From contig NZ_CP121668.1 in assembly GCF_029714425.1 (NCBI RefSeq), forward strand, positions 7,275,501-7,339,500: a stretch of 64,000 bases of DNA, written 5' to 3'. Made by a program: the position numbers and the translations under genes. Positions 44,010 to 52,257 of the stretch are shown piece by piece (within the stretch, counting starts at the first letter, position 1; the number at the start of each line of letters is the position of its first letter). This DNA comes from Bradyrhizobium sp. CB2312. Its GTDB lineage: Bacteria > Pseudomonadota > Alphaproteobacteria > Rhizobiales > Xanthobacteraceae. Below the pieces are notes generated by a model that saw only the letters and a list, made by a program, of their open reading frames with translations, did no database searches and was not told the origin of the DNA.

Positions 44010-45338
44010 TCACCGCGGCACGCTTGTCACCCGCCAGATCGTGCCGTTGGCATCCTCCGACACCAGCAGCGATCCATCCTTCGCCACGGCAACGCCGACC
44101 GGCCTGCCCCACACCTCCTTGTCGCTCACCACGAACCCCGTGACGAAATCCTCGTACTCGCCGGTCGGCTTGCCGTCCTTCATCCGGATGCGGATCACCT
44201 TGTAGCCGGTGCGCTTCGATCTGTTCCACGAACCGTGCTCGGCAGCGAAGGCGTCGCCCTGATACTCGGACGGAAACTGCGTGCCCTGATAGAAGGTCAT
44301 GCCGAGCGAGGCCGAGTGCGGTTGGATCAGCACATCAGGCACCGTCACCTTGTCCTTGAGGTCCAGCCGCGCGCCGGCATGGCGCGGGTCTTCGTTGCCG
44401 CCGATATAGAACCAGGGCCAACCGTAGAACGCGCCCTCCTTCACGCTCGTCACGTAATCAGGCACGAGATCGTCGCCGAGACCGTCGCGCTCGTTGGTCG
44501 AGCACCAGGGCAAGCTGGTCTCCGGCTGGACCGCAAGGCCGACGCAATTGCGGATGCCGGTGGCATAGATCTTCCGATCCTTGCCATCGGGATTGAAGGC
44601 CAGCACCGCGGCACGCTCGAGCTCGCTCGCCCAGGCTGCACCGAGCGGCTGCGCTTTCGCCCACGCCTCCATCCCGCCCGGCGGCGTGCCCATGCCCTCG
44701 GCGACGTTGCTGAGCGAGCCGACCGACACGAACATGCGCTTGTTGTCGGGCGTGAAGACGACATCACGCGTGGAATGACCGCCGTCATGCGGCAGGCTCG
44801 CCACGATCGTCTCCGCCTTGCCGCGCGCCTTGAGATCGCCGGCCTGATACGGGAAGCGGATGACACTACCGGTGTTGGCGACGTAGACCCATTGCGGATT
44901 GTCGCCGTTCGGGAAGAAGGCGATGCCGAACGGCTGCCTCAGGCCGCTGACAAACACCTCGTTGGCAGCGAGCTTGCCGCCCTCGCCGGTGCGCAGCACG
45001 CGAATGGCGCCGACCCGCGTCTCCGCGACGAAGACGTCACCGTTCGGTGCGACCCTGATGATGCGCGGCCCACGCAAACCGTCCGCGAGCAACTCGATCT
45101 TGAAACCGGCCGGCACCTGGGGCGCGGCTTCGGATGGGCGCGACACCACGCGCGCGGAGCTCGCAAACGAGCGCGTGGCGCCGGGCCGCACGAGATCCTC
45201 CGCCCGGATCAACCGGACTGTACCGGGCTTGTCGGCCCGCCAATCGCCGTAGGCATCCCTGCCTTGCAGCACTGGCTCGGCTTGCGCAGCGATCGCAACC
45301 ACGACCGCAGCCATCGCGATGGAAATCCTGTTTCTCAC
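44010..45338 (-). CDS. PQQ-dependent sugar (sorbosone) dehydrogenase-like protein
   Basis: 442 aa from a GTG at 45338 with GGGAGG nine bases upstream, giving a clear signal peptide (VRNRISIAMAAVVVAIAAQA). An upstream ATG at 45362 is less likely. The beta-propeller features include LRGPRIIRVAPNGDVFVAET, GLRQPFGIAFFPNG and EGAFYGWPWFYIGGNEDP. The His and Arg of the glucose/sorbosone dehydrogenase site are present in HDGGHSTRDVVF. It oxidises an aldose or sorbosone-like sugar in the periplasm if PQQ binds. Confidence 0.87.
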   Translation of the reverse strand: MRNRISIAMAAVVVAIAAQAEPVLQGRDAYGDWRADKPGTVRLIRAEDLVRPGATRSFASSARVVSRPSEAAPQVPAGFKIELLADGLRGPRIIRVAPNGDVFVAETRVGAIRVLRTGEGGKLAANEVFVSGLRQPFGIAFFPNGDNPQWVYVANTGSVIRFPYQAGDLKARGKAETIVASLPHDGGHSTRDVVFTPDNKRMFVSVGSLSNVAEGMGTPPGGMEAWAKAQPLGAAWASELERAAVLAFNPDGKDRKIYATGIRNCVGLAVQPETSLPWCSTNERDGLGDDLVPDYVTSVKEGAFYGWPWFYIGGNEDPRHAGARLDLKDKVTVPDVLIQPHSASLGMTFYQGTQFPSEYQGDAFAAEHGSWNRSKRTGYKVIRIRMKDGKPTGEYEDFVTGFVVSDKEVWGRPVGVAVAKDGSLLVSEDANGTIWRVTSVPR

Positions 45339-45567
45339 CTCGGTCTGCCTCCCGGCCTGCATGTCTCGGCATCAACGGCGTTCAATCCGCAAACGATCTG
45401 CGGCAGGTCAAACGCCTGCCGAATCCCACGTCACGACCTGCCCGCACGATGTGCATCAGCTATGACCTATCATACTGGAAAATGGCAGGGATCGGTGCGA
45501 CACATTGTAGGGGTTGGGCTGCCGGCTGCGGTCATCAAAGCTGCGGCATCGGTGCCGCAATGACGGA

Positions 45568-46764
45568 ATGATCATGTGGGGATCCATCATATCGGAATGG
45601 GCGAGCCTGCTGCTTCGCTGGCTGCACGTGGTCGCCGCGATCGCCTGGATCGGCAGCTCCTTCTATTTCATCGCGCTCGATCTCAGCCTCAGGCCGAGAG
45701 CCGACTTGCCCGGTGGCGTGCAGGGCGAAGCCTGGCAGGTCCATGGCGGCGGCTTCTACCGGATCATGAAATATCTGGTGGCGCCGAGCCAGATGCCGGA
45801 CGAGCTCACCTGGTTCAAATGGGAGGCCTACAGCACCTGGCTGTCCGGCTTCGCGCTGATGGTGGTGGTCTATTATCTCGATGCCGATCTGTTCCTGGTC
45901 GATAAGTCGATCCTCGACCTCACGCCGTTCCAGGCCGGCCTGTTCAGCTTCGGCAGCCTTGCCCTGGCGTGGCTGCTCTACGAGGCCGCCTGCCGCACCG
46001 GGCTGGCGCAGCGCGAGCTGCCCTTTGCCATCGGCGGCTACCTGTTCCTGGTCGCGCTGACCTACGCTTTCACGCACGTACTGAGCGGTCGCGGCGCCTT
46101 CAACCAGATCGGCGCGATCATCGGCACCATCATGGTCGCCAATGTCTTCGCGCTGATCATCCCGAACCAGAAGAAGATCGTCGCGTCGCTTATCGCCGGA
46201 CAGGCGCCCGACCCGAAGCTCGGCAAGGCCAGCAAGGAGCGCTCGGTCCACAACAATTACCTGACGCTCCCCGTGGTCGTGCTGATGATCAGCAACCACT
46301 ATCCCCTGCTCTACGCCACGCGCTTCAACTGGATCATCGTCGCGATCGTGCTGGCGCTGGGGCCGGTGATCCGTCACTTCTTCAACGAGCGCCATGCCGG
46401 ACGAAAATCGCCGTGGTGGGTGTGGGGCGTTGTGGCGGCGGGCGCGATCGCAATCTGCCTGCTCTCCGCGGCAGGTCCGCGCGAGGTGAAGACGAGCGCA
46501 CTACAGGCGCAGCCCACGCTCGCCAATGTCGAGGAGATCGTGATGTCCCGTTGCAGCATGTGCCATGCGGCCGAGCCGGTCTGGGCCGGCATCGCGACAG
46601 CGCCGAAGGGCATTTTGCTCGATGCGCCCGAGCACATCCATCGCAACATCCGCCTGATCGGCCGCGTCGCGGCCTGGTCCAACGCGATGCCGCCGGGCAA
46701 CATCACCGAGATGACCGGCGAGGAGCGCGCCATCCTCGCCGCCTACATCGAGCAGGCTCGGTAG
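45568..46764 (+). CDS. puuD: Urate oxidase of the PuuD type (membrane, cytochrome c fused)
   Basis: 398 aa; an ATG at 45574 is an alternative. About eight membrane helices come first, with LLRWLHVVAAIAWIGSSFYF and EAWQVHGGGFYRIMKYLVAP, which are typical of PuuD. A C-terminal cytochrome c domain follows, with CSMCHAAEPVWAGIATAPKG and a Met near NAMPPGNITEMT. PuuD oxidises urate to 5-hydroxyisourate and passes electrons to the respiratory chain. No other purine genes lie beside it, apart from the NCS2-like permease some 20 kb away. Confidence 0.9.
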   Translation: MIMWGSIISEWASLLLRWLHVVAAIAWIGSSFYFIALDLSLRPRADLPGGVQGEAWQVHGGGFYRIMKYLVAPSQMPDELTWFKWEAYSTWLSGFALMVVVYYLDADLFLVDKSILDLTPFQAGLFSFGSLALAWLLYEAACRTGLAQRELPFAIGGYLFLVALTYAFTHVLSGRGAFNQIGAIIGTIMVANVFALIIPNQKKIVASLIAGQAPDPKLGKASKERSVHNNYLTLPVVVLMISNHYPLLYATRFNWIIVAIVLALGPVIRHFFNERHAGRKSPWWVWGVVAAGAIAICLLSAAGPREVKTSALQAQPTLANVEEIVMSRCSMCHAAEPVWAGIATAPKGILLDAPEHIHRNIRLIGRVAAWSNAMPPGNITEMTGEERAILAAYIEQAR

Positions 46765-46900
46765 CGTCGACGCCGCCTATCGCGGAACGAAATTCCGCAT
46801 CTGCCGCCGATTAGAAAATGACTTGACCGCCTATCCGGCGTAGACATGGCCGATGGCCGCCGCTGCGGCCGAAATCAGTTTGCATGCGGGGAAAAGAACA

Positions 46901-47758
46901 GTGGCCCTCAAGAACGTCATCGGTATCGACCACGCCGTGGTCATGGTGAAGGACCTCGACAAGGCCGCCGAGAACTATCGGCAGCTCGGCTTCACCGTCT
47001 CGCCGCGCGGCACCCACAGCGCGCATATGGGCACCGGCAACTACACCATCATGTTCGACCCTGATTACATGGAGCTGCTCGGCGTGCTGGCCGCGACCGA
47101 GCACAACGCGCCGGCCCGCGCCTTCGTCGACAAGCACGGCGAAGGCATCGAGCGCATCGCCTTCACCGCGGTCGATTCCTCCGCCGGCGCCGAGGAGATC
47201 CGCGCACGCGGCCTCACGCCGATCGGCCCGACCGATTTCGAACGGCCGGTGACGCTGCCTGATGGCACGGTCTCGGCGGCGAAATTCCGCACCTTCATGT
47301 GGCCGACCGCGGAGGCACCAGGCGGCGTGCGCATCTTCGCCTGCCAGCACAAGACTCGCGAGACCGTGTGGATCCCTGAACTGATGAAGCACGCCAATGC
47401 GGCCAAGCGGATCAAGCAGACGCTGATCACAACGCCGGAGCCGGCAAAGGAGGCCGCACACCTCGCGCGTCTGATCGACCGCGAACCGAAGGCCGAGACT
47501 GATGGTGCCGTCACGGTGCCCTCCGGTGGCGAGCGTGCCGACTTCGTCTATCTGACCTTGGCGCAACTCGGCGACCGCTATCCGGGCGTGCCGCTCGCAG
47601 GGCTCTCCGAGCGCGGCGGTGCGGCGCTCGTTCTCGTCAGCGGCGATCTCGCGGCGACGGAGAAGGCGCTGGGCTCGGCCGCCGTGCGCAGCGGGGCCGC
47701 GATCTGCGTGCCGCCGGCCAAGGCCAACGGCACCCTGCTCGCCTTCGTTGCCGGCTGA
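46901..47758 (+). CDS. VOC-family (glyoxalase-like) protein
   Basis: 285 aa from a GTG at 46901, preceded by a GGGGAAAAG ribosome binding site; an upstream ATG at 46853 gives a non-protein-like extension. The first fold begins IGIDHAVVMVKDLDKAAENY and LGFTVSPRGTH. This is the glyoxalase_3 type, with one clear VOC module and a second weaker one (HLARLIDREPKAETDGAVTV). The metal ligands are His in IDHA and Glu in the YMELLG strand. The substrate is unknown. Confidence 0.8.
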   Translation: MALKNVIGIDHAVVMVKDLDKAAENYRQLGFTVSPRGTHSAHMGTGNYTIMFDPDYMELLGVLAATEHNAPARAFVDKHGEGIERIAFTAVDSSAGAEEIRARGLTPIGPTDFERPVTLPDGTVSAAKFRTFMWPTAEAPGGVRIFACQHKTRETVWIPELMKHANAAKRIKQTLITTPEPAKEAAHLARLIDREPKAETDGAVTVPSGGERADFVYLTLAQLGDRYPGVPLAGLSERGGAALVLVSGDLAATEKALGSAAVRSGAAICVPPAKANGTLLAFVAG

Positions 47759-47837
47759 TTTGAACTAATTCTTTAACGAGCGTTTACCCGGCGGGCTCTA
47801 GGATTTCGGGCGTTTCACACCGCCCGAGGCCAAGCGC

Positions 47838-48113
47838 ATGTTCAAAGAGGAATCGCCGATCGCCTATGACGCGCCGGCCGAACTGAAGAAGTGGCCGTCG
47901 CTGAAGGGTGAGCGACAGAAGGACAGAGGGCCGCCCTATCTCGTCTACAACGGCACGCTCGCCGAATGCGTCCGCGAGCTGATGGGCAAGCCCATCAAAG
48001 GCATCTCGCTCTACGACATCATGACGAGGCCGCAGGCGGCGTTCGACCAGACCGTGCTGTCGCCCGGTGATGCCGCCGAGATCGCGATGCGCAAGGACTT
48101 TCCCAAGACGTAG
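47838..48113 (+). CDS. Conserved hypothetical protein, 91 aa
   Basis: The product begins MFKEESPIAYDAPAELKKWP and has no leader, membrane helix or known motif. A central LVYNGTLAECVRELMGKPIK and an ending in KDFPKT are all that stand out. Composition is like its neighbours. I do not recognise it. Confidence 0.65.
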   Translation: MFKEESPIAYDAPAELKKWPSLKGERQKDRGPPYLVYNGTLAECVRELMGKPIKGISLYDIMTRPQAAFDQTVLSPGDAAEIAMRKDFPKT

Positions 48114-48293
48114 CCGCCGCTCTACCGGTTGCACGTACGCATTTGTTGGTGGTTCCCGGTTCTGCGGCGGGAACACCCGTACTAACACCGACCCACCCTG
48201 CAGAATCGCAGCTTCGCCGCAATTACGGTTAATGAAGTCCTCGTCGCCGGCGCACGCCGGATGTTCCCCCACAGTTCGAGGACTCTTACCGAG

Positions 48294-49244
48294 ATGCGAT
48301 TTCTCGTCGCGGCTTGCGCTGCGTTCCTGATCGTGATGTGCGACGTCGGCTCGACGACGTCCCGGCAAGCGGAAAACACCGACAACGCCCTTCTCAAAAC
48401 CGATCGCGGGCCCTCGCTGGTTCCCCTCGTCGAGCTCTTCCTTTCCAGCGTGCAGGCCATTGAGCTGGCGAATGCGCGCGCTGCCTATGAGGAGACGATC
48501 GAGCCGGCGCGCACGGTTGAAACCGTCGCTCCCGCCCCGCTTTCGGCGACTGAAAAATTCTGCCACGCGCTTCGCGAGGCCGCGGAAGCCAGCGGCATTC
48601 CGGTGCCGTTCTTCGCGCGCCTGATCTGGCAGGAGAGCCGCTTCAAGTCCAACGAGGTCAGCCAGGCCGGCGCACAGGGCGTTGCGCAATTCATGCCGGA
48701 GACGGCCGCCGAGGTCGGGCTCGACGATCCCTTCGATCCGATGAAGGCGCTGCCCGCATCGGCGAAATTCCTGGGCAGGCTGCGCGACGATTTCGGCAAT
48801 CTCGGTCTTGCCGCGGCCGCCTATAACGCCGGCCCCGGCCGCATCCAGAAATGGCTCGCCAGGGAGAGCGAGCTGCCGCGCGAGACGCGCGATTATGTCC
48901 GCATCATCACCGGCACCAAGGCCGAAGACTGGACCGCACGGGCCGAAGCGCTCGCGATCCGGATCGACCTGCCGCGTGAAGCACCTTGCGAAGGCATCGG
49001 CAGTCTGTCCAAGATCAAGGACGTCGCCTGGGTTCCGGTGAACCTGACGCCCTCGGTCGCCACCATCATGCGCAAGGCCGAGCAACTGGCGGCGCGTTTG
49101 ACCGCCAACCGTGCGCGCAAGCGGCTCGCCTCGGTGATTCGGAAGACCACCAAGGCACGCAGCATGATCGCGGCGCGTGCGGCCGGCAAGAGTGCCAAGG
49201 CCCGCGCCATCCGCCTTGCCGCACGCGAACGGTCTTCAAGCTGA
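48294..49244 (+). CDS. Lytic transglycosylase (SLT domain) with basic C-terminus
   Basis: 316 aa with a leader (MRFLVAACAAFLIVMCDVGS; the Cys could be a lipobox). The SLT core shows the catalytic Glu in IWQESRF, then SQAGAQGVAQFMPETA and AAYNAGPGRIQKWL. It cuts peptidoglycan between MurNAc and GlcNAc. The last 60 residues are rich in Arg, Lys and Ala (RARKRLASVIRKTTKARSMI), unusual for a plain SLT enzyme and perhaps for wall or nucleic-acid binding. Confidence 0.88.
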   Translation: MRFLVAACAAFLIVMCDVGSTTSRQAENTDNALLKTDRGPSLVPLVELFLSSVQAIELANARAAYEETIEPARTVETVAPAPLSATEKFCHALREAAEASGIPVPFFARLIWQESRFKSNEVSQAGAQGVAQFMPETAAEVGLDDPFDPMKALPASAKFLGRLRDDFGNLGLAAAAYNAGPGRIQKWLARESELPRETRDYVRIITGTKAEDWTARAEALAIRIDLPREAPCEGIGSLSKIKDVAWVPVNLTPSVATIMRKAEQLAARLTANRARKRLASVIRKTTKARSMIAARAAGKSAKARAIRLAARERSSS

Positions 49245-49338
49245 TGCGCGGACCGGAAGCCGTTCGTGGAAGCGGCGTTGGACGACGTTGAGAGGCTCGG
49301 TTTCAGCCGAGCCGTGAAGGCGAGATGAGGAACCAGCG

Positions 49339-49803
49339 ATGCCAACGAGAAGCGCCGGGATCGTCGCTTATCGCGTGCGATCGGAGATCGAGGTTCTGCT
49401 GGTCCATCCCGGCGGCCCGTTCTGGCGCAACAAGGATCTCGGCACGTGGTCGATCCCGAAGGGCGAATATGAAGACGGGCAAGATGCCGAGCAAGCTGCG
49501 CGGCGCGAATTCGCCGAGGAGCTCGGCGTCGAGGTGACCGAGCCCCTCATTGCGCTGGGCGAGGTGAAGCAGCGCGGCGGCAAGATCGTGACCGCCTTCG
49601 CCATCGAGCTCGATGTCGATACGCACAATATTCGCAGCAACACGTTCGAGATCGAATGGCCGCCGCGCAGCGGCAAGCGGCAGGCGTTTCCCGAGATCGA
49701 CCGCGCCGCGTTCTTCACGCTCGAGGAAGCGGCCGGGAAGATAAATGAGGGCCAGCGTCCGCTGCTCGAGCGGCTGGCGCGACTGGTCGGCGGCGCGGGC
49801 TAG
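49339..49803 (+). CDS. NUDIX hydrolase
   Basis: 154 aa. The Nudix box is complete in GEYEDGQDAEQAARREFAEE followed by LGV. The N-terminal PTRSAGIVAYRV and LLVHPGGPFWRNKDLGTWSI strands are typical for NTP-PPase-type NUDIX proteins of this size. It hydrolyses a nucleoside diphosphate linked to another group. It follows the transglycosylase gene by 94 bp. Confidence 0.92.
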   Translation: MPTRSAGIVAYRVRSEIEVLLVHPGGPFWRNKDLGTWSIPKGEYEDGQDAEQAARREFAEELGVEVTEPLIALGEVKQRGGKIVTAFAIELDVDTHNIRSNTFEIEWPPRSGKRQAFPEIDRAAFFTLEEAAGKINEGQRPLLERLARLVGGAG

Positions 49804-49835
49804 CTCGCCGCGGTGCGGTCCCTCACCCGGAGGTC

Positions 49836-50810
49836 TTACTCCGCCTTGATGTTCGCGGCCGCGACGACCTCGGCGAGCTCTTTCGTTTCCTTCGCGATCT
49901 TGGCGGCGTAGTCGGCCGGGCTCAGCACGCTGACGACGCCCTGCGTCTCCAGCCGCTCCTGCAGCACTGGATCTCTGGCGGCGGCAACGATCTCCCGGTG
50001 CAGCGTCTCCAGGATCGGCGCGGGCGTTGCCTTCGGCATGAAGAAGCCGACCCAGAACGAGATGTCGAAGCCGGGATAGCCGGCCTCCGCGACGGTCGGC
50101 ACATCCGGCAGCGATGGCAGCCGCTCGGCCGAGGACACCGCGAGCGCGCGCAGCTTGCCGGCCTTCACCAGCGGCACCGCGGAGAGCGGATCGAACACGG
50201 CGAGCACCTCCTGCGCGAGGATGCCGACCTCGGACGCAGCCCCACCGCGATAGGGCACGTGGATCAGCTTGATGCCGGCCTTCTGGCTCAGCAGCTCCAT
50301 GGCGAGATGGGCGAGGTTGCCGTTGCCGCCGGAGCCGTAGGCAAGCTCGCCCGGCTTGGCCTTTGCGGCTGCGACGAGATCGGCGACGGTGTTGATGTTC
50401 GCCGTCTTGGGATTCTCCGGATTGACCACCAGCACCAGCGGCGCCGACACCACGGTGGTGAGCGGCGCGAAGTCATTGATCGGATCGTAGCGGGCATCCT
50501 TGAACAGCGTCTTGTTGAGCGTGATGGTGGAGGAGTTGCAGGCGAGGATGGTGTAGCCGTCCGCATCCGCACGCGCCACGCCCTCTGCGGCGATCATGCC
50601 GTTGGCACCCGCCCGGTTCTCGACCACGAAGGGCTGCCCGAGCTTGTTGCCGAGGCGGTCGGCGACGATGCGCGCGACGACATCGACCGGGCCGCCGGCG
50701 CTGAAGCCGACCATGATCTTGGCCGGATGCGCCGGATATTTTTGCGCGAGGACCTCTGTCGACGCGCACAGTGCGGCGACAAGCGCCAGCAGGCGAAGCG
50801 TTCGTTGCAT
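49836..50810 (-). CDS. Bug-family (tripartite tricarboxylate) solute-binding protein
   Basis: 324 aa with a signal peptide (QRTLRLLALVAALCASTEVL). The family's ligand loop IMVGFSAGGPVDVVARIVAD and the HVPYRGGAASEVGIL strand are clear. It binds a small carboxylate in the periplasm. The tctAB membrane genes do not follow, so it is an orphan binding protein, as most Bug proteins are. The dispersed repeat copy lies upstream of it. Confidence 0.92.
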   Translation of the reverse strand: MQRTLRLLALVAALCASTEVLAQKYPAHPAKIMVGFSAGGPVDVVARIVADRLGNKLGQPFVVENRAGANGMIAAEGVARADADGYTILACNSSTITLNKTLFKDARYDPINDFAPLTTVVSAPLVLVVNPENPKTANINTVADLVAAAKAKPGELAYGSGGNGNLAHLAMELLSQKAGIKLIHVPYRGGAASEVGILAQEVLAVFDPLSAVPLVKAGKLRALAVSSAERLPSLPDVPTVAEAGYPGFDISFWVGFFMPKATPAPILETLHREIVAAARDPVLQERLETQGVVSVLSPADYAAKIAKETKELAEVVAAANIKAE

Positions 50811-51213
50811 TGGTCTCTCTCCCCACCTTCGCCGCCGCTTGTGTGATGCGGGTGCATTCGTGCACCATGATTAGCGGCCGCGCGCGATTGCGCAATCGCG
50901 TTTCCATGCCGGCATTCCGCCGCGCGGCAGGTGAGAGCCGATTGCAAACAAAAAATTTGAAAACAACCCCATGCACAGTAGCCGGCGCCTGCGCGAACAA
51001 GGACTTGCGCATCACGCAAGAGGATTTGACACGTCGGGCAAAACACCGGCAGAATGGCACCATCGCAACAATCGTCAGCATCCATACCGGACCGGCCGCG
51101 GCCGTGCCGACGCAGTTGCGCGTAAGCCCTTCATCGACATCCCGAAATTCGCATCCGCGCGCAACGAGCGAACGGTCGCTCGCGCGCGCCTGCGTCAGCA
51201 AAGGACACAGCAT
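50811..51213. other. 403-bp intergenic region with the second dispersed repeat
   Basis: This divergent gap holds the repeat copy at 50959-51050. Open frames across it resemble those over copy 1, which is explained by the shared sequence. No gene was found. The right end has the ribosome binding site AAAGGACA for the gene at 51214. Confidence 0.5.
50959..51050 (-). repeat. Dispersed repeat, copy 2 (inverted to copy 1)
   Basis: The two exact blocks seen at 6717-6742 and 6809-6830 recur here as 51025-51050 and 50959-50980, inverted. The spacer is 44 bases. The copy lies 150 bases upstream of the Bug gene start. Confidence 0.8.
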
Positions 51214-51819
51214 ATGACGACGGCTCCGACCCTCCAGGGCACGCCGCCGGTTGCGGCAAACGATCGCAGCGGCTCCATCGCGAACCCGCGCATCCGGCTC
51301 TACAAGAAACGCATCGCGATCAAGCATCCCGATCCGCAAGCCGGCGAACGGCTGCTGGCCGAGGCGCTCGGCGCCGTCGACCGCGACGCGCTGCACGGCA
51401 TTCTCAAGCAGTTGGCGAAGGCGAGCGCGATCGGGCATAGACCCGACGAAGCCAATCTCGCCTTCATGATTTCGACGATCAAGCGCATCGCCCCCGGCGA
51501 TTCCATCGAGTCCATGCTCGCGGCGCAGATGGTATGCGTCCACATGGCGGCGATGCGCTCCGCCTGTCGCCTCGCCTGCACCGACGATCTTGCGCAGCAG
51601 GAGAGCATCACGCGCGCATTGACCCGGCTGACACGCACCTTTGCAGCCCAGATAGAGGCGCTCGGCTGCCATCGCGGCAACGATGAGCGCCCCATCACGG
51701 TGCGGAATCTGTCGGTGCAGGACGGCGGCAAGGAGATCGTGGGCCATGTCACGCAGCACGCCAACGTGCTTGTTGCTGAGGCAGGCCCGAGCGAGGCGAG
51801 GCAAGAGGCGGGCCGATGA
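51214..51819 (+). CDS. Hypothetical protein, 201 aa
   Basis: The ATG at 51214 has an AAAGGACA ribosome binding site. The central part (HPDPQAGERLLAEALGAVDR, DALHGILKQLAKASAIGHRP) is soluble and helical, with a Met-rich, Cys-containing helix (AAQMVCVHMAAMRSACRLAC). It overlaps the next small gene by four bases. Pairing with an HGG-type protein suggests a phage- or island-derived pair. No function is known to me. Confidence 0.75.
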   Translation: MTTAPTLQGTPPVAANDRSGSIANPRIRLYKKRIAIKHPDPQAGERLLAEALGAVDRDALHGILKQLAKASAIGHRPDEANLAFMISTIKRIAPGDSIESMLAAQMVCVHMAAMRSACRLACTDDLAQQESITRALTRLTRTFAAQIEALGCHRGNDERPITVRNLSVQDGGKEIVGHVTQHANVLVAEAGPSEARQEAGR

Positions 51820-52085
51820 CCGGCCGTCACGATCGGAACACCGGCCCGATGCTGACCAGTCCCCGCTGCGGCGCCAGGACCCGCGACGGCGATGCGTGCC
51901 GCGCACCGGCGTCGAGCGGCAAATCCCGCTGCCGTATGCACGGCGGCGGACGCAGATGCGGCGCGCCGAAGGGAAACCAGAATGCGCGGAGGCACGGAGG
52001 GTTCACGCGAGAAGCCGTGGCCGAGCGGGTAAAGCAGCGACTGCTGCTCGACGAGGCGCAAGGACTGCTGCAGAAGTTGAAGTGA
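51816..52085 (+). CDS. Small HGG/GNxNA-motif protein, 89 aa
   Basis: The protein has a zinc-finger-like start (SPRCGARTRDGDACRAPASS, then CRMHGGG) and GAPKGNQNARRHGGFTREAV. This pattern is common in small alphaproteobacterial proteins linked with mobile elements. The Cys and His spacing suggests metal binding. It is translationally coupled to the gene at 51214. Confidence 0.8.
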   Translation: MTGRHDRNTGPMLTSPRCGARTRDGDACRAPASSGKSRCRMHGGGRRCGAPKGNQNARRHGGFTREAVAERVKQRLLLDEAQGLLQKLK

Positions 52086-52161
52086 CCCGCCGGTGAATCG
52101 AGCCGCCTCTCCCGGAATCGATGGATTTTGCTTCCGCCTTCGCTCTTCCCTATCAGGCCCT

Positions 52162-52192
52162 TTGACAATTTATACGTGTTTGTGAACTATCT
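52162..52192 (+). promoter_or_regulatory. Possible promoter of the patatin gene
   Basis: A perfect TTGACA at 52162-52167 is followed 18 to 19 bases later by ACTATC/CTATCT (52186-52192), which is a weak match to the -10 element. The patatin start codon is about 65 bases further down. The surrounding stretch is AT-rich compared with its neighbours. Confidence 0.4.
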
Positions 52193-52257
52193 CACACGCA
52201 CGCTGTTCCCGCTGTCGCTAGCTTAGTCCTGTCTCGGTGAAACAGGGGAGAGGTGTC

